Origin: a virus
DNA length: 64,000 nt
IMG/VR virus record: IMGVR_UViG_3300036760_000139
Location: 1 to 64,000 of that record
Strand: one strand, 5' to 3'
Position numbers and translations under genes: made by a program. Shown here piece by piece: positions 28,781-38,295 of the stretch. The number at the start of each line of letters is the position of its first letter. Position 1 is the first letter of the stretch. The notes beneath the pieces were generated by a model, which did no database searches, was not told the DNA's origin, and worked only from the letters and a program-made list of their open reading frames with translations.

Positions 28781-30964
28781 ATGCCGATCCTGCCCCCTGT
28801 CCCGGGCGGCCTGCCGCCGGTGCCGCCACCGTTCGCCAGCGCGATGATGGCCCCGATGATGCCGGCGCAAGCTCCGGCACCGCCAACCCCTGAGACCCAG
28901 GACGTTGACGCCGTGATCCGCCAACTCGAGGCTCCGATCGAGGAGCGTTTGCTCTACAAGCAGGGCGGGGCCAACGTCTTCCACGCGAAGATCCTCCGAT
29001 TCCTGATCTCCCGGCGCGACGAGTCGCTCAACGCCATGAAGAACAGGCGTGAGCGGTGGGACGACGTTGACGACCACATGCAGATGCGCGTGGACTTGAC
29101 GCAAGGGGCCCGCCTCGGCGATGGCAGCCGGGACTCGCGCAAGAAGGAGATGCCGGTCCGCAGGTCTGTCGTCGTCCCCCTGATGTTCGCCACGCTGTCG
29201 GTTCGCCATGCTCAGGGACTCTCGTTGCTACTCGCCCGGGAACCTGAGTGGCAAGTCGAGGGTACGGAACCCGGCGACGTGTGGCGCGCGAAGCTCATGG
29301 AGGCGCTGATCGCCTACGACCTCCGCGAGACACGCTACCCGCTCGCCGCTCACCAGTTGGTGTACGACCTCGAACGGTACGGCCTGGCGGCCTGGTACGT
29401 GACGTTCGAACGCGAGAAGGGTGTTCTCCTGACCCCGCCACTCATCACCCCCGGGAAGTGGCCGGAGTTGGCGGAGCGGGCGATTCGGATGGTCATGCCG
29501 GGAGCCTTCGAACCGGGGCGCGAGTGGGCGCTGCGGCGCGAGTTCAACAACATCTCTCCGGTCAACCCTCGGCGTTTCTACTCCGATCCCCGCCGGTCAA
29601 TCGCCGACCTCCAGCGTGGCGAGTGGTGCGGTCACGGGTGGGACACGGGGTACATCGCGCTCAAGGAGAAGGACCAGGAACTTGACGGCCCGTACTTCAA
29701 TCTCGAGGCCGTGAAGAAGAACTGCGGCTCAGCGCATCGCCGTGACAACCGCAGGCGCGACGAACGGCAGCAGGCGCAGACCAAGATCGACGACTACGAT
29801 ACCGGGCCGATGGAAGCGCACCACCTCCAAGTACGACTCATCCCGCGCGACCTTGATCTGGCCGACTCGGAAAAGCCCGAGATTTGGTGGTTTACGTGGA
29901 TCGACGACGAGGTGATTGTACGTTGCCACCCGACGCCCTACGGGCACGGCAACTATACGTACGGTGCCGCCGAGGGAATTCCCGATGCACACTCCCTTGA
30001 GAACCCGGGGTGGGGCGAGAACCTGGCGGGCCTGCAGTTGCTCGCAAACTGGGTTTTCAACGTGCGCATCGACGCACTCCGCAAGTTGCTCAATGGCGGC
30101 GGCCTGGTGTACTCGCCAAATTTCTTCAACGAGCACGACATCACACATCCGCATCCGGGCGGTGCCGTGCGGCTGACCAAGAAGGCGGAGGAAGCGGTAC
30201 TCAACGGGCGCATTCCTGTGACCGCCATGTTTGGCCAGTTGGTGACCGGCGACCCGACGGCCGGCCACCTTCGGGACCTCCAGTACATCACTGAGCTGGT
30301 AGCCAGACTTGCAGGGGCCAACGACCCGACGCAGGGCATCCCGTTGCCCGAGAGCCGGACCCTCGGCGAGGTCAAGGCGGTGCTCGCCGCCAGTTCGCAG
30401 CGCATCGCTACGACCGTTCGCCTCGCGGATGTGCAGGCGATCAAGCCGGCCGCCGAGCAGTGCTTTGCGAATCGGCGCCAGTGGACATCGGAGGAGAAGT
30501 GGTATCGGATCACGGGCGACCTGGCCAAGGAGCTCGAAGGGAACGTGGCGAAGTTCGGCAAGCGGATCAGCCGCGAGGGTGGCTCGTTACGGGCGCTCAT
30601 CGGCCCAAACGACGTGTGGGGCAACTACGACTACATTTCGCATACCGGCAACCTTTCGGTTGACCCCTCCAAGAGTCCCGAGACGTGGCTCAAGGGACTC
30701 GATGTGATCCAGAAGTTGATTCCGCTCCTCAGCAATAAGCAGATCAATCCCGAGGGTATGTTCCCCGACATTACCATGTGGTTGTCGGAATTCATGCGGT
30801 CCCTCGGCATCAAGAATGTCGAGCAAATGTACAGGACTCTGGCGCCGATGGCCCCCCCGGGCCCGCCGGGAATGCCGCCGCCTGGCGGCCCACCGGCAGG
30901 ACCGCCGGGGGTGGTACCAGACCAGCAATTTCAAGATCAAGTCCGCGCCGGAAACTTTGCGTGA
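28781..30964 (+). CDS. Portal protein
   Basis: A 727-residue protein from ATG 28781. A Pro-rich N-terminus leads to RRERWDDVDDHMQMRVDLTQ, RRSVVVPLMFATLSVRHAQG and a long alpha/beta body (to about 620) typical of large podovirus portals. The segment LQLLANWVFNVRIDALRKLL resembles the portal stem. The tail is Pro/Gly-rich (PPGPPGMPPPGGPPAGPPG). Its size and place after terminase support the call. It forms the 12-fold ring for DNA entry and tail attachment. Confidence 0.85.
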   Translation: MPILPPVPGGLPPVPPPFASAMMAPMMPAQAPAPPTPETQDVDAVIRQLEAPIEERLLYKQGGANVFHAKILRFLISRRDESLNAMKNRRERWDDVDDHMQMRVDLTQGARLGDGSRDSRKKEMPVRRSVVVPLMFATLSVRHAQGLSLLLAREPEWQVEGTEPGDVWRAKLMEALIAYDLRETRYPLAAHQLVYDLERYGLAAWYVTFEREKGVLLTPPLITPGKWPELAERAIRMVMPGAFEPGREWALRREFNNISPVNPRRFYSDPRRSIADLQRGEWCGHGWDTGYIALKEKDQELDGPYFNLEAVKKNCGSAHRRDNRRRDERQQAQTKIDDYDTGPMEAHHLQVRLIPRDLDLADSEKPEIWWFTWIDDEVIVRCHPTPYGHGNYTYGAAEGIPDAHSLENPGWGENLAGLQLLANWVFNVRIDALRKLLNGGGLVYSPNFFNEHDITHPHPGGAVRLTKKAEEAVLNGRIPVTAMFGQLVTGDPTAGHLRDLQYITELVARLAGANDPTQGIPLPESRTLGEVKAVLAASSQRIATTVRLADVQAIKPAAEQCFANRRQWTSEEKWYRITGDLAKELEGNVAKFGKRISREGGSLRALIGPNDVWGNYDYISHTGNLSVDPSKSPETWLKGLDVIQKLIPLLSNKQINPEGMFPDITMWLSEFMRSLGIKNVEQMYRTLAPMAPPGPPGMPPPGGPPAGPPGVVPDQQFQDQVRAGNFA

Positions 30965-31287
30965 TGCCCTACAAAGATCCCGAGAAGCAACGCGAGGCCT
31001 CCCGCAAGTGGAACGCGGCGCACCCCGAGAAGAGACGCGCGGCCAATCACAAATGGAGTGCGGCACATCCCGAGAAGGTACGCGACCGGCACCTTGCGAT
31101 GGCGGCCGCACAACATGGCCAGTGCGCCATTTGTAGGCGCGGTGACAGGGTGTTGTGTGTTGACCACAACCACGTTACCGGCACCGTTCGCGGTCTGATC
31201 TGTCAGAAGTGCAACTCCGGAATTGGGATGTTATGCGACAGCCCCGACATTCTTCGTGGTGCGGCTGACTATCTAGAAAAGGAGTAA
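30964..31287 (+). CDS. Endonuclease VII-like HNH nuclease, copy 3
   Basis: A 107-residue protein; ATG 30964 overlaps the portal stop. MPYKDPEKQREASRKWNAAH and NHKWSAAHPEKVRDRHL are basic repeats, followed by CAICRRG, LCVDHNHVTGTVRGLIC and CQKCNSGIGMLCDSPDIL. It is a paralogue of the proteins at 10155 and 26870. It lies at the 3' edge of an essential gene without disrupting it. Confidence 0.85.
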   Translation: MPYKDPEKQREASRKWNAAHPEKRRAANHKWSAAHPEKVRDRHLAMAAAQHGQCAICRRGDRVLCVDHNHVTGTVRGLICQKCNSGIGMLCDSPDILRGAADYLEKE

Positions 31288-31291
31288 TGAA

Positions 31292-31567
31292 ATGGCAAAC
31301 GTAGAAAGCGTCACCATTCGGCAGGCGAGGGGCGGCTTTATTGTAGAGGCGCAATATCCGTGGGTGGCCAGCATTGGCGGCGAATCGATGGTTCCAGCAA
31401 GGAATATCCCAACGGTCGCTGGTAGTTTAGGCGCTGCACTCGAGAAGGTCGCCAAGTTGCTCGGTGGCCGCGTGTCGGTGTCCGAGGAACCCGGGCTCGC
31501 ACTCGCCGAAGAGCCCGAGGACCTGTTCGATAGGGGCGGCGGCAGTCCCGGGATGCAATTCCTGTGA
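31292..31567 (+). CDS. Hypothetical virion-region protein
   Basis: A 91-residue protein from ATG 31292 (AAAGGAGTAATG upstream). It begins with a beta-rich domain (VESVTIRQARGGFIVEAQYP) and ends with an acidic, Gly-rich tail. No family is recognised. Confidence 0.5.
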   Translation: MANVESVTIRQARGGFIVEAQYPWVASIGGESMVPARNIPTVAGSLGAALEKVAKLLGGRVSVSEEPGLALAEEPEDLFDRGGGSPGMQFL

Positions 31568-31911
31568 GCGACGATCGCCCGGCTCTCTCGTTCGAGGACA
31601 AGGCGTACCTCAAGCGATGTGCCGAAGAGGCGCGAGAAGCCAAGCGTCTCGCGAAAACGGCGGCCAGGAAACTGGACAGCGGCGAGTACAACGAGGCATT
31701 CGTCTCTCTCCTCGACGTGTTGTCGAAGTGGGCGGACGGCGGTGACGGCAACCTCGCCATCGCGGTCGTCTCCCAGGCCGCGTGCCATGCGCGCAAGCTC
31801 CGGGCGCCGCGGGACATCATCGAAGCTGCCGAGGAAGCGCAGCGGTCGTTGATCCTGGCCCGCAAGGAACTCGGCATGTCACCACGCGACGAAGAATCCG
31901 AAGAGGAGTAG
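31564..31911 (+). CDS. Helical hypothetical protein
   Basis: A 115-residue protein from GTG 31564, overlapping the previous stop. It is almost entirely helical and highly charged (AEEAREAKRLAKTAARKLDS) with an acidic end. It could be a small scaffold or assembly factor. No family is recognised. Confidence 0.5.
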   Translation: MSDDRPALSFEDKAYLKRCAEEAREAKRLAKTAARKLDSGEYNEAFVSLLDVLSKWADGGDGNLAIAVVSQAACHARKLRAPRDIIEAAEEAQRSLILARKELGMSPRDEESEEE

Positions 31912-31916
31912 AGCCA

Positions 31917-32213
31917 ATGGAACATGACCACGTTGACATCGCTGTGGATGGCTGGAGATCCGTCATCACGCGCATCAAGCGCGCCGTGTCATGGCGGCGG
32001 ACGTTGGTGACGCAGGTCATCGACCTCCAGGGACAGGTGCTGGAGTTACACCGCGCGGTCAGTGAGCCCAAGATGCGTGCGCTTATGGACGATGTCGTGA
32101 CCATGCGCTCGGACGAGATCACCAAACTCACGAACCATGCGGTGAAAGCCCTGCGGCTGCTGATTGACGCGAAAGTCATCACACAGGAACAGGCAAACGA
32201 GGCAATCCAATGA
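31917..32213 (+). CDS. Helical hypothetical protein
   Basis: A 98-residue protein from ATG 31917. A long coiled-coil-like segment (about 15-75) contains WRRTLVTQVIDLQGQVLELH. The stop overlaps the start of the beta-helix protein. It may be an N-terminal adaptor or chaperone for the spike; this is inferred from position only. Confidence 0.5.
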   Translation: MEHDHVDIAVDGWRSVITRIKRAVSWRRTLVTQVIDLQGQVLELHRAVSEPKMRALMDDVVTMRSDEITKLTNHAVKALRLLIDAKVITQEQANEAIQ

Positions 32214-33745
32214 GCGCATACTACATTGACGCTGCGGGCGACAATGAAAACTCCGGCGAATCCGAACTCCTGCCCTGGGCAACGATTGCCCATGCTCAGG
32301 GAGAACTGACCGGCGACCAGTCCGATAATTCTCTCCTCTTCAAGTGTGGCTGTACCTGGAGAGAGGAGTTCGCGGATGGGGCTTACGGAACGAGTGGCCA
32401 TCCATTCACGATAAGTTCGTACAGCACCGGAGCGAAGCCGATCATCACCGCCTCTGATCTTTTCGCATCGTGGACAGCGGAAGACGTTCTCTGGTATGCA
32501 ACTACCGCGACGGAGCCGCAACAGGTTTTCTACGATGGCCCGAGACTCGTGCAGGTTGCGCTCAAGGCATCACTCGGGGCGGGGAAATGGTGGTGGGATT
32601 CCGCCAATACCCGGATCTACATCGGCAGTGATCCATCCGGCCACGCCCTTGAGGCAGGCCAAAGATATGGATGCCTAGATTTCAATGGGAAGAGTTACGT
32701 CACAGTTGACGGTTTGACATTGAAGCACGGACAGAGGGATGGACTTGACCTCTACACCAGCAGTTACCTCATCATCAACAACTGTCTGATCGAGTACAAC
32801 TATATCTGGGGCGTATTGCAGGATGCCAACGGGACCAAGAACAATTACAACACCTTTCACGGCAACGAGGTTTGCTACAATGGCGGTAACGGGATGGCGA
32901 ACGTCGGGAACACCGATGGCCTCACCGTTTGCCATAACGAGTTCCACCACAACTGTTGCCTGTACGATTCCGGTGTAGAGGCCAGCGGTCACGAGTGGAC
33001 CGGCGCGATCAGGTCACTCAATTCGAGTTGCACAAATATCGTTATTGAATACAACTTGATTCACGACAACGGGCGAACGGATACTTACTGGTGCGGAGCC
33101 GGTGTCTGGTTCGATGGTTGTGGGGCCGGGTGCATCGTCAGATACAATCGTCTCTACGACAACAAGTTTCACGGCATCCATCCTGAGTTGACTTCTGGTG
33201 CCGCAGTCTACGGGAACGTGGTTTCAGGAACGCACGGTCTTGATGGTCACGTCGCGGGAATCTGCATCTACGGGCGATTCTCAGAGGCTCCGAGCAACAA
33301 CAACCTCATCTACAACAACAGTGTCTACGGCAACGACATCGGAATCCTCGTTCGCGGAGAGACGGGGCAAAACGCCTCCGTTGTTGGCAATCTCGTCAAG
33401 AACAACATCTCCAGCGGGAACACGGTCTGCGAACTCTCCACCAAACTCGGCGGGGAGAATGACGGTTCTCTTGGGAGCGGGAACGTCTACGAGTACAACT
33501 GTTTCGGAGCGGAAGGCTCCAACTTCATCGAGTGGGGCGACACGGTTTTCAAGGCCACCTATGATGCTTGGGAGACGGCCTACGGCGGCACGACTCATTC
33601 GATAGAGGCCGATCCACTCTTCACGAACCCCGCCGGGGGTGATTTCACACTCCAGGCGGCTTCCCCCTGCATTGACACAGGAGTGGATCTTGGGGCGACG
33701 TATCAGATGGCACTTCGGCCCGGGACAATGTGGCCGGGGCAATGA
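32210..33745 (+). CDS. Parallel beta-helix protein (tailspike/depolymerase-like)
   Basis: A 511-residue protein from ATG 32210. Repeated short strands rich in Asn, Gly and Tyr (YLIINNCLIEYNYIWG, NVVIEYN-type turns, NNNLIYNNSVYGNDIGI) form the right-handed beta-helix pattern of pectate-lyase-fold proteins, followed by the DPLFTNPAGGDFTLQAASPC motif often ending such domains. Probably a virion glycan-binding or degrading protein. Catalytic residues cannot be assigned by eye. Confidence 0.7.
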   Translation: MSAYYIDAAGDNENSGESELLPWATIAHAQGELTGDQSDNSLLFKCGCTWREEFADGAYGTSGHPFTISSYSTGAKPIITASDLFASWTAEDVLWYATTATEPQQVFYDGPRLVQVALKASLGAGKWWWDSANTRIYIGSDPSGHALEAGQRYGCLDFNGKSYVTVDGLTLKHGQRDGLDLYTSSYLIINNCLIEYNYIWGVLQDANGTKNNYNTFHGNEVCYNGGNGMANVGNTDGLTVCHNEFHHNCCLYDSGVEASGHEWTGAIRSLNSSCTNIVIEYNLIHDNGRTDTYWCGAGVWFDGCGAGCIVRYNRLYDNKFHGIHPELTSGAAVYGNVVSGTHGLDGHVAGICIYGRFSEAPSNNNLIYNNSVYGNDIGILVRGETGQNASVVGNLVKNNISSGNTVCELSTKLGGENDGSLGSGNVYEYNCFGAEGSNFIEWGDTVFKATYDAWETAYGGTTHSIEADPLFTNPAGGDFTLQAASPCIDTGVDLGATYQMALRPGTMWPGQ

Positions 33746-33753
33746 GGTTCTAA

Positions 33754-35295
33754 ATGGCCGACCTAACCTCTGACGTAAACCTCCAAGGACTCTGGTATCT
33801 GGAGGAAGCATCCGGGGATAGACTCGATGTCAGTGGGAAGGGGAATACTCTCACCGACACCAATACGGTGACGCAGAGCGCGACCTGCAAACAGGGTACA
33901 TACTCTGCGGAGTTCGTTGCCGCAAATAGCGAATCCCTTATCCGTGTGAGTGCCGACCTCTCGGCAGCGTTCCCCGGCAAGAATGGGACGACTCAGTATG
34001 ATTTCACCGTCGGGGCCTGGTGTCAGTTCGCCTCACATGCCGCTCGCCACACGATCATGGGGAAGGACTATTGGACGAACAACCCGTCATTCCTGTTGGA
34101 GTTCAACGAACTCGGAAGTGACCATAAATTTACTCTTGGTATGTACAATGGCGGCAATTGGCCACACATATACAGTAACACAGCGACAACATCTACTGGC
34201 ACATGGTATCACGTTGTCGGTCGTTTTCAGGGTTCGACCGACAAAGAAATGTCACTCTGGATCAACGGCGTCAAGCAAACTGAGACAGTCATCGCAACCC
34301 TTGCCGCGATAGATGCCAACGTTGGTGATTTTGTCATCGGTCAATACGGAACCGTCGGTATCTCGTTCTGGGATGGCCTCATCGATGAGGCATTCGTCTT
34401 CAACCGAGCTCTCTCCGATGCTGAGATTCTTGGCATCTACACCGACGGGATCGCGGGTCCCGCGAGTCCCGAGGGTTCTGCCGTGATCTCTGGTGTTGGT
34501 CATGTCGTTGCGGCTGGGATCAAGTTGGCCGTGGGCGCTGCCGTTCTCTCTGCTGTAGCCACGGTGGCTGCGGCCGGAATCGCAACCATGCCCGGAGTTG
34601 CGGCCCTCTCTGCACATGGGACCGTGGCGGCGGCCGGAGGGGGTGTACATTCGGGGTCCGCGATACTATCTGCCCATGGAACCGTTGCGGGAACCGGAAC
34701 AAAGGCCGCATCGGGCAGTGCGGCGCTCAGTGCCCCCGGTGAGATCGTGGCCACGGGCAACCAGGGGGTCGTACTCGGTAGTCAGAACTCCTACGGTATC
34801 GGATGGGAGATTGGCGCATATATCTACGATGCCGAGGGGCCCTCGGGTTCCGCCGTTCTTTCTGCTGTGGGCACAATGGCTGCAGCCGGAACAAAGCAGG
34901 GCTCGGGCATTGCCGCCATCTCCACCCCTGCCCACGTTGTCGCCACTGGCACCAAGGCAACGTCCTCGGTTTCTGCCATCTCGGCCCCCGCCGAGATTGT
35001 GGCGACCGGGACGAAGGCCGACTCTGGTTCTGCCGTTCTCTCTGCTCCTGGCCACGTTGTCGGGGCCGGGACGAAGGCTGACTCCGGTTCCGCTGTTCTC
35101 TCTACTCCTGGCCACGTTGTCGCTGCCGGAGAAAAGGTCGCCCTAAGCTCTGGTGGGGTGCTACTTGCGAATCAGAATGGGTGGGGTGCCGGGTGGGACA
35201 TCGGGGCCTATGTCTATGTGAGTGATGAGCAGCGGCGCCGTGGCAGTCAACACCGCAAAAGGCACAGCGGACAAATCCGCAAAAAGAAGAAATAG
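33754..35295 (+). CDS. LamG-domain protein with ten 20-residue repeats
   Basis: A 513-residue protein. Residues about 8-232 form a concanavalin/LamG-type domain (WYLEEASGDRLDVSGKGN, MSLWINGVKQ, GLIDEAFVFNRALSDAEI). From about 240 come ten 20-residue repeats of the form GSAVLSAPGHVVAAGTKADS, with a 24-residue interruption after repeat five, and related segments GWEIGAYIY and GWDIGAYVY. The tail is basic (RKRHSGQIRKKKK). Probably an adhesive virion appendage that binds glycans. Confidence 0.7.
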   Translation: MADLTSDVNLQGLWYLEEASGDRLDVSGKGNTLTDTNTVTQSATCKQGTYSAEFVAANSESLIRVSADLSAAFPGKNGTTQYDFTVGAWCQFASHAARHTIMGKDYWTNNPSFLLEFNELGSDHKFTLGMYNGGNWPHIYSNTATTSTGTWYHVVGRFQGSTDKEMSLWINGVKQTETVIATLAAIDANVGDFVIGQYGTVGISFWDGLIDEAFVFNRALSDAEILGIYTDGIAGPASPEGSAVISGVGHVVAAGIKLAVGAAVLSAVATVAAAGIATMPGVAALSAHGTVAAAGGGVHSGSAILSAHGTVAGTGTKAASGSAALSAPGEIVATGNQGVVLGSQNSYGIGWEIGAYIYDAEGPSGSAVLSAVGTMAAAGTKQGSGIAAISTPAHVVATGTKATSSVSAISAPAEIVATGTKADSGSAVLSAPGHVVGAGTKADSGSAVLSTPGHVVAAGEKVALSSGGVLLANQNGWGAGWDIGAYVYVSDEQRRRGSQHRKRHSGQIRKKKK

Positions 35296-35379
35296 GCGGC
35301 AGGGGGCCGCCAGATAACGCGCTAAGTCCACCAGGTAACGCGCCAAACGCATCTCGCGCCAGGTCTGCCTCAGTGAACC

Positions 35380-35402
35380 AAGCCCGCTTCGGCGGGCTTT
35401 TT
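35380..35402 (+). terminator. Rho-independent terminator
   Basis: AGCCCGC-TTCG-GCGGGCT followed by TTTTT: a 7-pair GC stem with an ultrastable TTCG loop and a U-tract. It ends the transcript carrying the repeat protein; about 140 bases around it are non-coding. Confidence 0.85.
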
Positions 35403-35434
35403 GATTGACCAAAAAGGTCAAGGGAGATGAAGAA

Positions 35435-35794
35435 ATGGCAGGAATCTTTTCAGCAAACGCAAAGAACTCGATGTTGGATCACCTGGGGTCCGAGGCGGTT
35501 TTCGTCTCACTCCACACAGACGATCCAGGCACGAACGGAGCCAGCGAGGTTACGGGCGGGACACCCGCCTACGCTCGAAAGGCGATGACCTGGGGCGCAG
35601 CAAACGCCGGGGCGATGGCCCACGCCGCCGCACCCACGTTCGACGTTCCGTCTGGAACGACCGTCAAGTACGTCGGCTTGTTCTCGGCGTCAACGAGCGG
35701 GACGTTCTACGGTTCGGACGACGTGACGAACGAGGTGTACGGCGCGCAGGGGACATACACCCTGACCGGCATAGATTTGGATCTTAACGCCTGA
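35435..35794 (+). CDS. Virion structural protein (tail-type)
   Basis: A 119-residue protein from ATG 35435 (AGGGAGATG upstream). It starts MAGIFSANAKNSMLDHLGSE, then VFVSLHTDDPGTNGASEVTG and VKYVGLFSASTSGTFYGSDD. This pattern is common in small phage tail or fibre-associated proteins. The related protein at 37224 has a similar size. Confidence 0.55.
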   Translation: MAGIFSANAKNSMLDHLGSEAVFVSLHTDDPGTNGASEVTGGTPAYARKAMTWGAANAGAMAHAAAPTFDVPSGTTVKYVGLFSASTSGTFYGSDDVTNEVYGAQGTYTLTGIDLDLNA

Positions 35795-35884
35795 GTCTAG
35801 GTGTTTCACGGACCGGGGCGGGTTCGCAAGGACCCGCCCGCCTCTTTTCCAGAACGCAACAAGAATCACCATCAAGGAGGCGTG

Positions 35885-37219
35885 ATGAGTGAGATCGTCG
35901 CAAGCAAGTCGCTGGAACCGGGGGGGCACAAGTTCACGGGAATGTTCATCGGGATACCGTCAGGAAGATCAAGCCCGAGGCTCGAGACGGCAATCTCTCT
36001 TACCGAGACGACCCTCTTGCTGGAGAGGGAGGGCATTCGAGGGGACTTCAGAGTAGCACCGAACGATGTTTACATCGAACAAGCCAGGTCGGCTCTCGCG
36101 TCCCTGTTCGTGGCGTCGTCCTGCTCTCACATGCTTTGCATAGACGACGACCTTCAGTGGGACGCCAGAGACGTTCTGCGTCTGCTTGCCGCTGACAAGG
36201 ACTTCGTTTGTGCCGCATACAGAAAGAAGATCGACCAGGAAATCTACACCGTGACGCCGTTCCGCGAGGCGTCTCCGGTCTGTCCTCACTGTGGCTGCAT
36301 AGAGATGAAACGCGCCAACGTGGGGTTCGCCCTGATTCACAGGTCGGTTTTCGAAAGACTGTTCGAGGCGCACCCGGAGCTCAAGTGCATCAACCCGCCC
36401 TCGTATGCTCGGGAGATCAAGGACAACTACTACGTCATCTTCCACTCTGCCGTCGAGGACGGGATGCTGTGGGAAGAGGACGATATGTTCTGCCGGCGGT
36501 GGGCGCGGATCGGCGGGCGAATGTGGCTCGACCCGGCGATCAACTTGACGCACTACGGCACAAAGGGTTGGACGGGCGACATCCGGCGCCTCTTCGTCGC
36601 CAAGGACAAACCGAAAAGGGAACCCATCGAGATTACAGACGACTGGGAAAAAATCCAAGGCTGGTTGACGGTACTCCAGGCCAAGACGCTGATCGAGAAG
36701 GTCGAGGAACTCCCGCCGGGCGCGAAGATTCTGGAGTTGGGTTCCTGGTGTGGGCGCTCGACCGCCATTCTTGGGATGGCGGCGGCGAAAGCCGACAGAG
36801 GAATCCGGGTGTACGCGGTTGACCATTTTGAAGGAACACCCAGCCAGAGAGTCGATGCGATGCGGGCCGCGACACTTGACGACGATGGCGTCTACCCGGA
36901 CTTCCTTGAAAACATGGGCAGGCTTGGCCTACTCGGGCACACGGTCATACCGTTGCGCGAGGATCATGCCACTGCCGTCGGGCGCATGAAGGACGAATCG
37001 GTAGACCTTGTTTTTCTTGACGGCGACCACTCGGCGGGAGCAACGACCAGCTTGTTCAAGATGGTCGAGCCCAAACTGAAACCCGGCGGGGCCATCGTAA
37101 TCCACGATTACGAATGGGATGACGTCAGGGCAGACATTGACGGCATGGGTCTGAAAGTCACCGAAGTAGACGACATGGCCATCTGGCGAAAGCCCGGGAA
37201 GTCATTAGAGGAGAGGTAA
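35885..37219 (+). CDS. Glycosyltransferase-methyltransferase fusion
   Basis: A 444-residue protein from ATG 35885 (AAGGAGG upstream). Residues about 15-245 look like a GT-A glycosyltransferase: PNDVYIEQARSALASLFV, then LCIDDDLQWDA (metal-binding Asp run), a CPHCGC zinc pair and WEEDDMFCRRW. Residues about 265-440 are a class I methyltransferase: ILELGSWCGRSTAILGMA (motif I), VYAVDHF and DLVFLDGDHSAGAT. It may glycosylate and methylate a virion surface or host glycan. Its placement among virion genes suggests a particle-related substrate. Confidence 0.75.
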   Translation: MSEIVASKSLEPGGHKFTGMFIGIPSGRSSPRLETAISLTETTLLLEREGIRGDFRVAPNDVYIEQARSALASLFVASSCSHMLCIDDDLQWDARDVLRLLAADKDFVCAAYRKKIDQEIYTVTPFREASPVCPHCGCIEMKRANVGFALIHRSVFERLFEAHPELKCINPPSYAREIKDNYYVIFHSAVEDGMLWEEDDMFCRRWARIGGRMWLDPAINLTHYGTKGWTGDIRRLFVAKDKPKREPIEITDDWEKIQGWLTVLQAKTLIEKVEELPPGAKILELGSWCGRSTAILGMAAAKADRGIRVYAVDHFEGTPSQRVDAMRAATLDDDGVYPDFLENMGRLGLLGHTVIPLREDHATAVGRMKDESVDLVFLDGDHSAGATTSLFKMVEPKLKPGGAIVIHDYEWDDVRADIDGMGLKVTEVDDMAIWRKPGKSLEER

Positions 37220-37223
37220 GACA

Positions 37224-37631
37224 ATGGCAAACGCAATCTACCCGAAGTGGAAAGAGGCGCTGGAACAGGCCAGCGCGAACAGTGCGCTGACCGGTACCGT
37301 CAAGGCAGTGCTCCTGGACCTGGGCGTGTACTCGTACAACGCGGCGCACGACATGTACGACGACCTGACGGGCGTGGTCGGGTCCCCGTCGCCCGCGTTC
37401 ACGACCAAGACCTACGTGAACGGCGTGTTCGATGCCGACCCAATCACGTTCACGGCCGTTACCGGGAACAGTGTCGAGGCGCTAGGCATCTTCATCGACA
37501 CGGGCACGCCCGCGACCTCGCGGTTGGTCTACTACGGAGACACTGGCATCACGGGGTTGCCCGTTACCCCGAACGGTGGCGACATCATTGTGACATGGGA
37601 CGACGGCGCGAACAAAATCTTTGTGCTGTAA
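37224..37631 (+). CDS. Virion-region hypothetical protein
   Basis: A 135-residue protein from ATG 37224 (GAGGAGAGG upstream). MANAIYPKWKEALEQASANS, then VKAVLLDLGVYSYNAAHDMY and SVEALGIFIDTGTPATSRLV. It resembles small phage structural proteins encoded near fibres. No exact family is recalled. Confidence 0.55.
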   Translation: MANAIYPKWKEALEQASANSALTGTVKAVLLDLGVYSYNAAHDMYDDLTGVVGSPSPAFTTKTYVNGVFDADPITFTAVTGNSVEALGIFIDTGTPATSRLVYYGDTGITGLPVTPNGGDIIVTWDDGANKIFVL

Positions 37632-37640
37632 GGGGATTGC

Positions 37641-38294
37641 GTGTCTACTATTCTCTGGCTCCCGTCGAGTGGCACTGCGGCTGTCAGTCCGACGCCCAGC
37701 GCAACCGACTGGACCCTGCACGTCAATACCGTCAGCCGCCCACTCCAGTTCACGCGCCAGAACACCGCGCTCACGACGCTGGCGTACAACCCGGACGCGG
37801 CGGACCACCTAGTAGCAGGCACCTCGATGATCGCGCAGTTCGTATCGCAGATCCTCCCGCCGCAGACCATCGCGGCGCAGCAGGTCGCCCTGGGATTGAG
37901 GATGCTGGAGGTTGCGACCGGCAACAACCTCACGCTGAGGTGGAAGGTCTACGGGTGCAACGTCTCTGGCAGTTCGAACCTCGGGGACATCCTCGCGATC
38001 GATTCTGGAGCCAGCGAACTCAGCACGTCAATTTCAGGGATAACCCGCGCAGCTCTCACCACGGCGCGAACCTTCAACGAGCCGTGGCGGCTCGTCGTCG
38101 AGATCGGAGTAGGTGGCACGCCCACGACGCCGGGGACGCACAACGCGAGCGCCGCATTCGGCGACCCAATGGCGACGGGAACTTTCCAAATGCCGCAGGA
38201 CGCGGACACGACCGCCTGCACGCCGCTGCTCATCTTCTCAAACGACATCGTGACGACGTTCGGCGTGTACCCGTCATACAACCTGGGGGTGTGA
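37641..38294 (+). CDS. Virion-region beta-rich protein
   Basis: A 217-residue protein from GTG 37641 (AAGGGG upstream). Ser/Thr/Ala-rich and predicted beta sandwich (TLRWKVYGCNVSGSSNLGD). Probably a fibre- or baseplate-associated protein. No family is recognised. Confidence 0.5.
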   Translation: MSTILWLPSSGTAAVSPTPSATDWTLHVNTVSRPLQFTRQNTALTTLAYNPDAADHLVAGTSMIAQFVSQILPPQTIAAQQVALGLRMLEVATGNNLTLRWKVYGCNVSGSSNLGDILAIDSGASELSTSISGITRAALTTARTFNEPWRLVVEIGVGGTPTTPGTHNASAAFGDPMATGTFQMPQDADTTACTPLLIFSNDIVTTFGVYPSYNLGV

Positions 38295-38295
38295 G

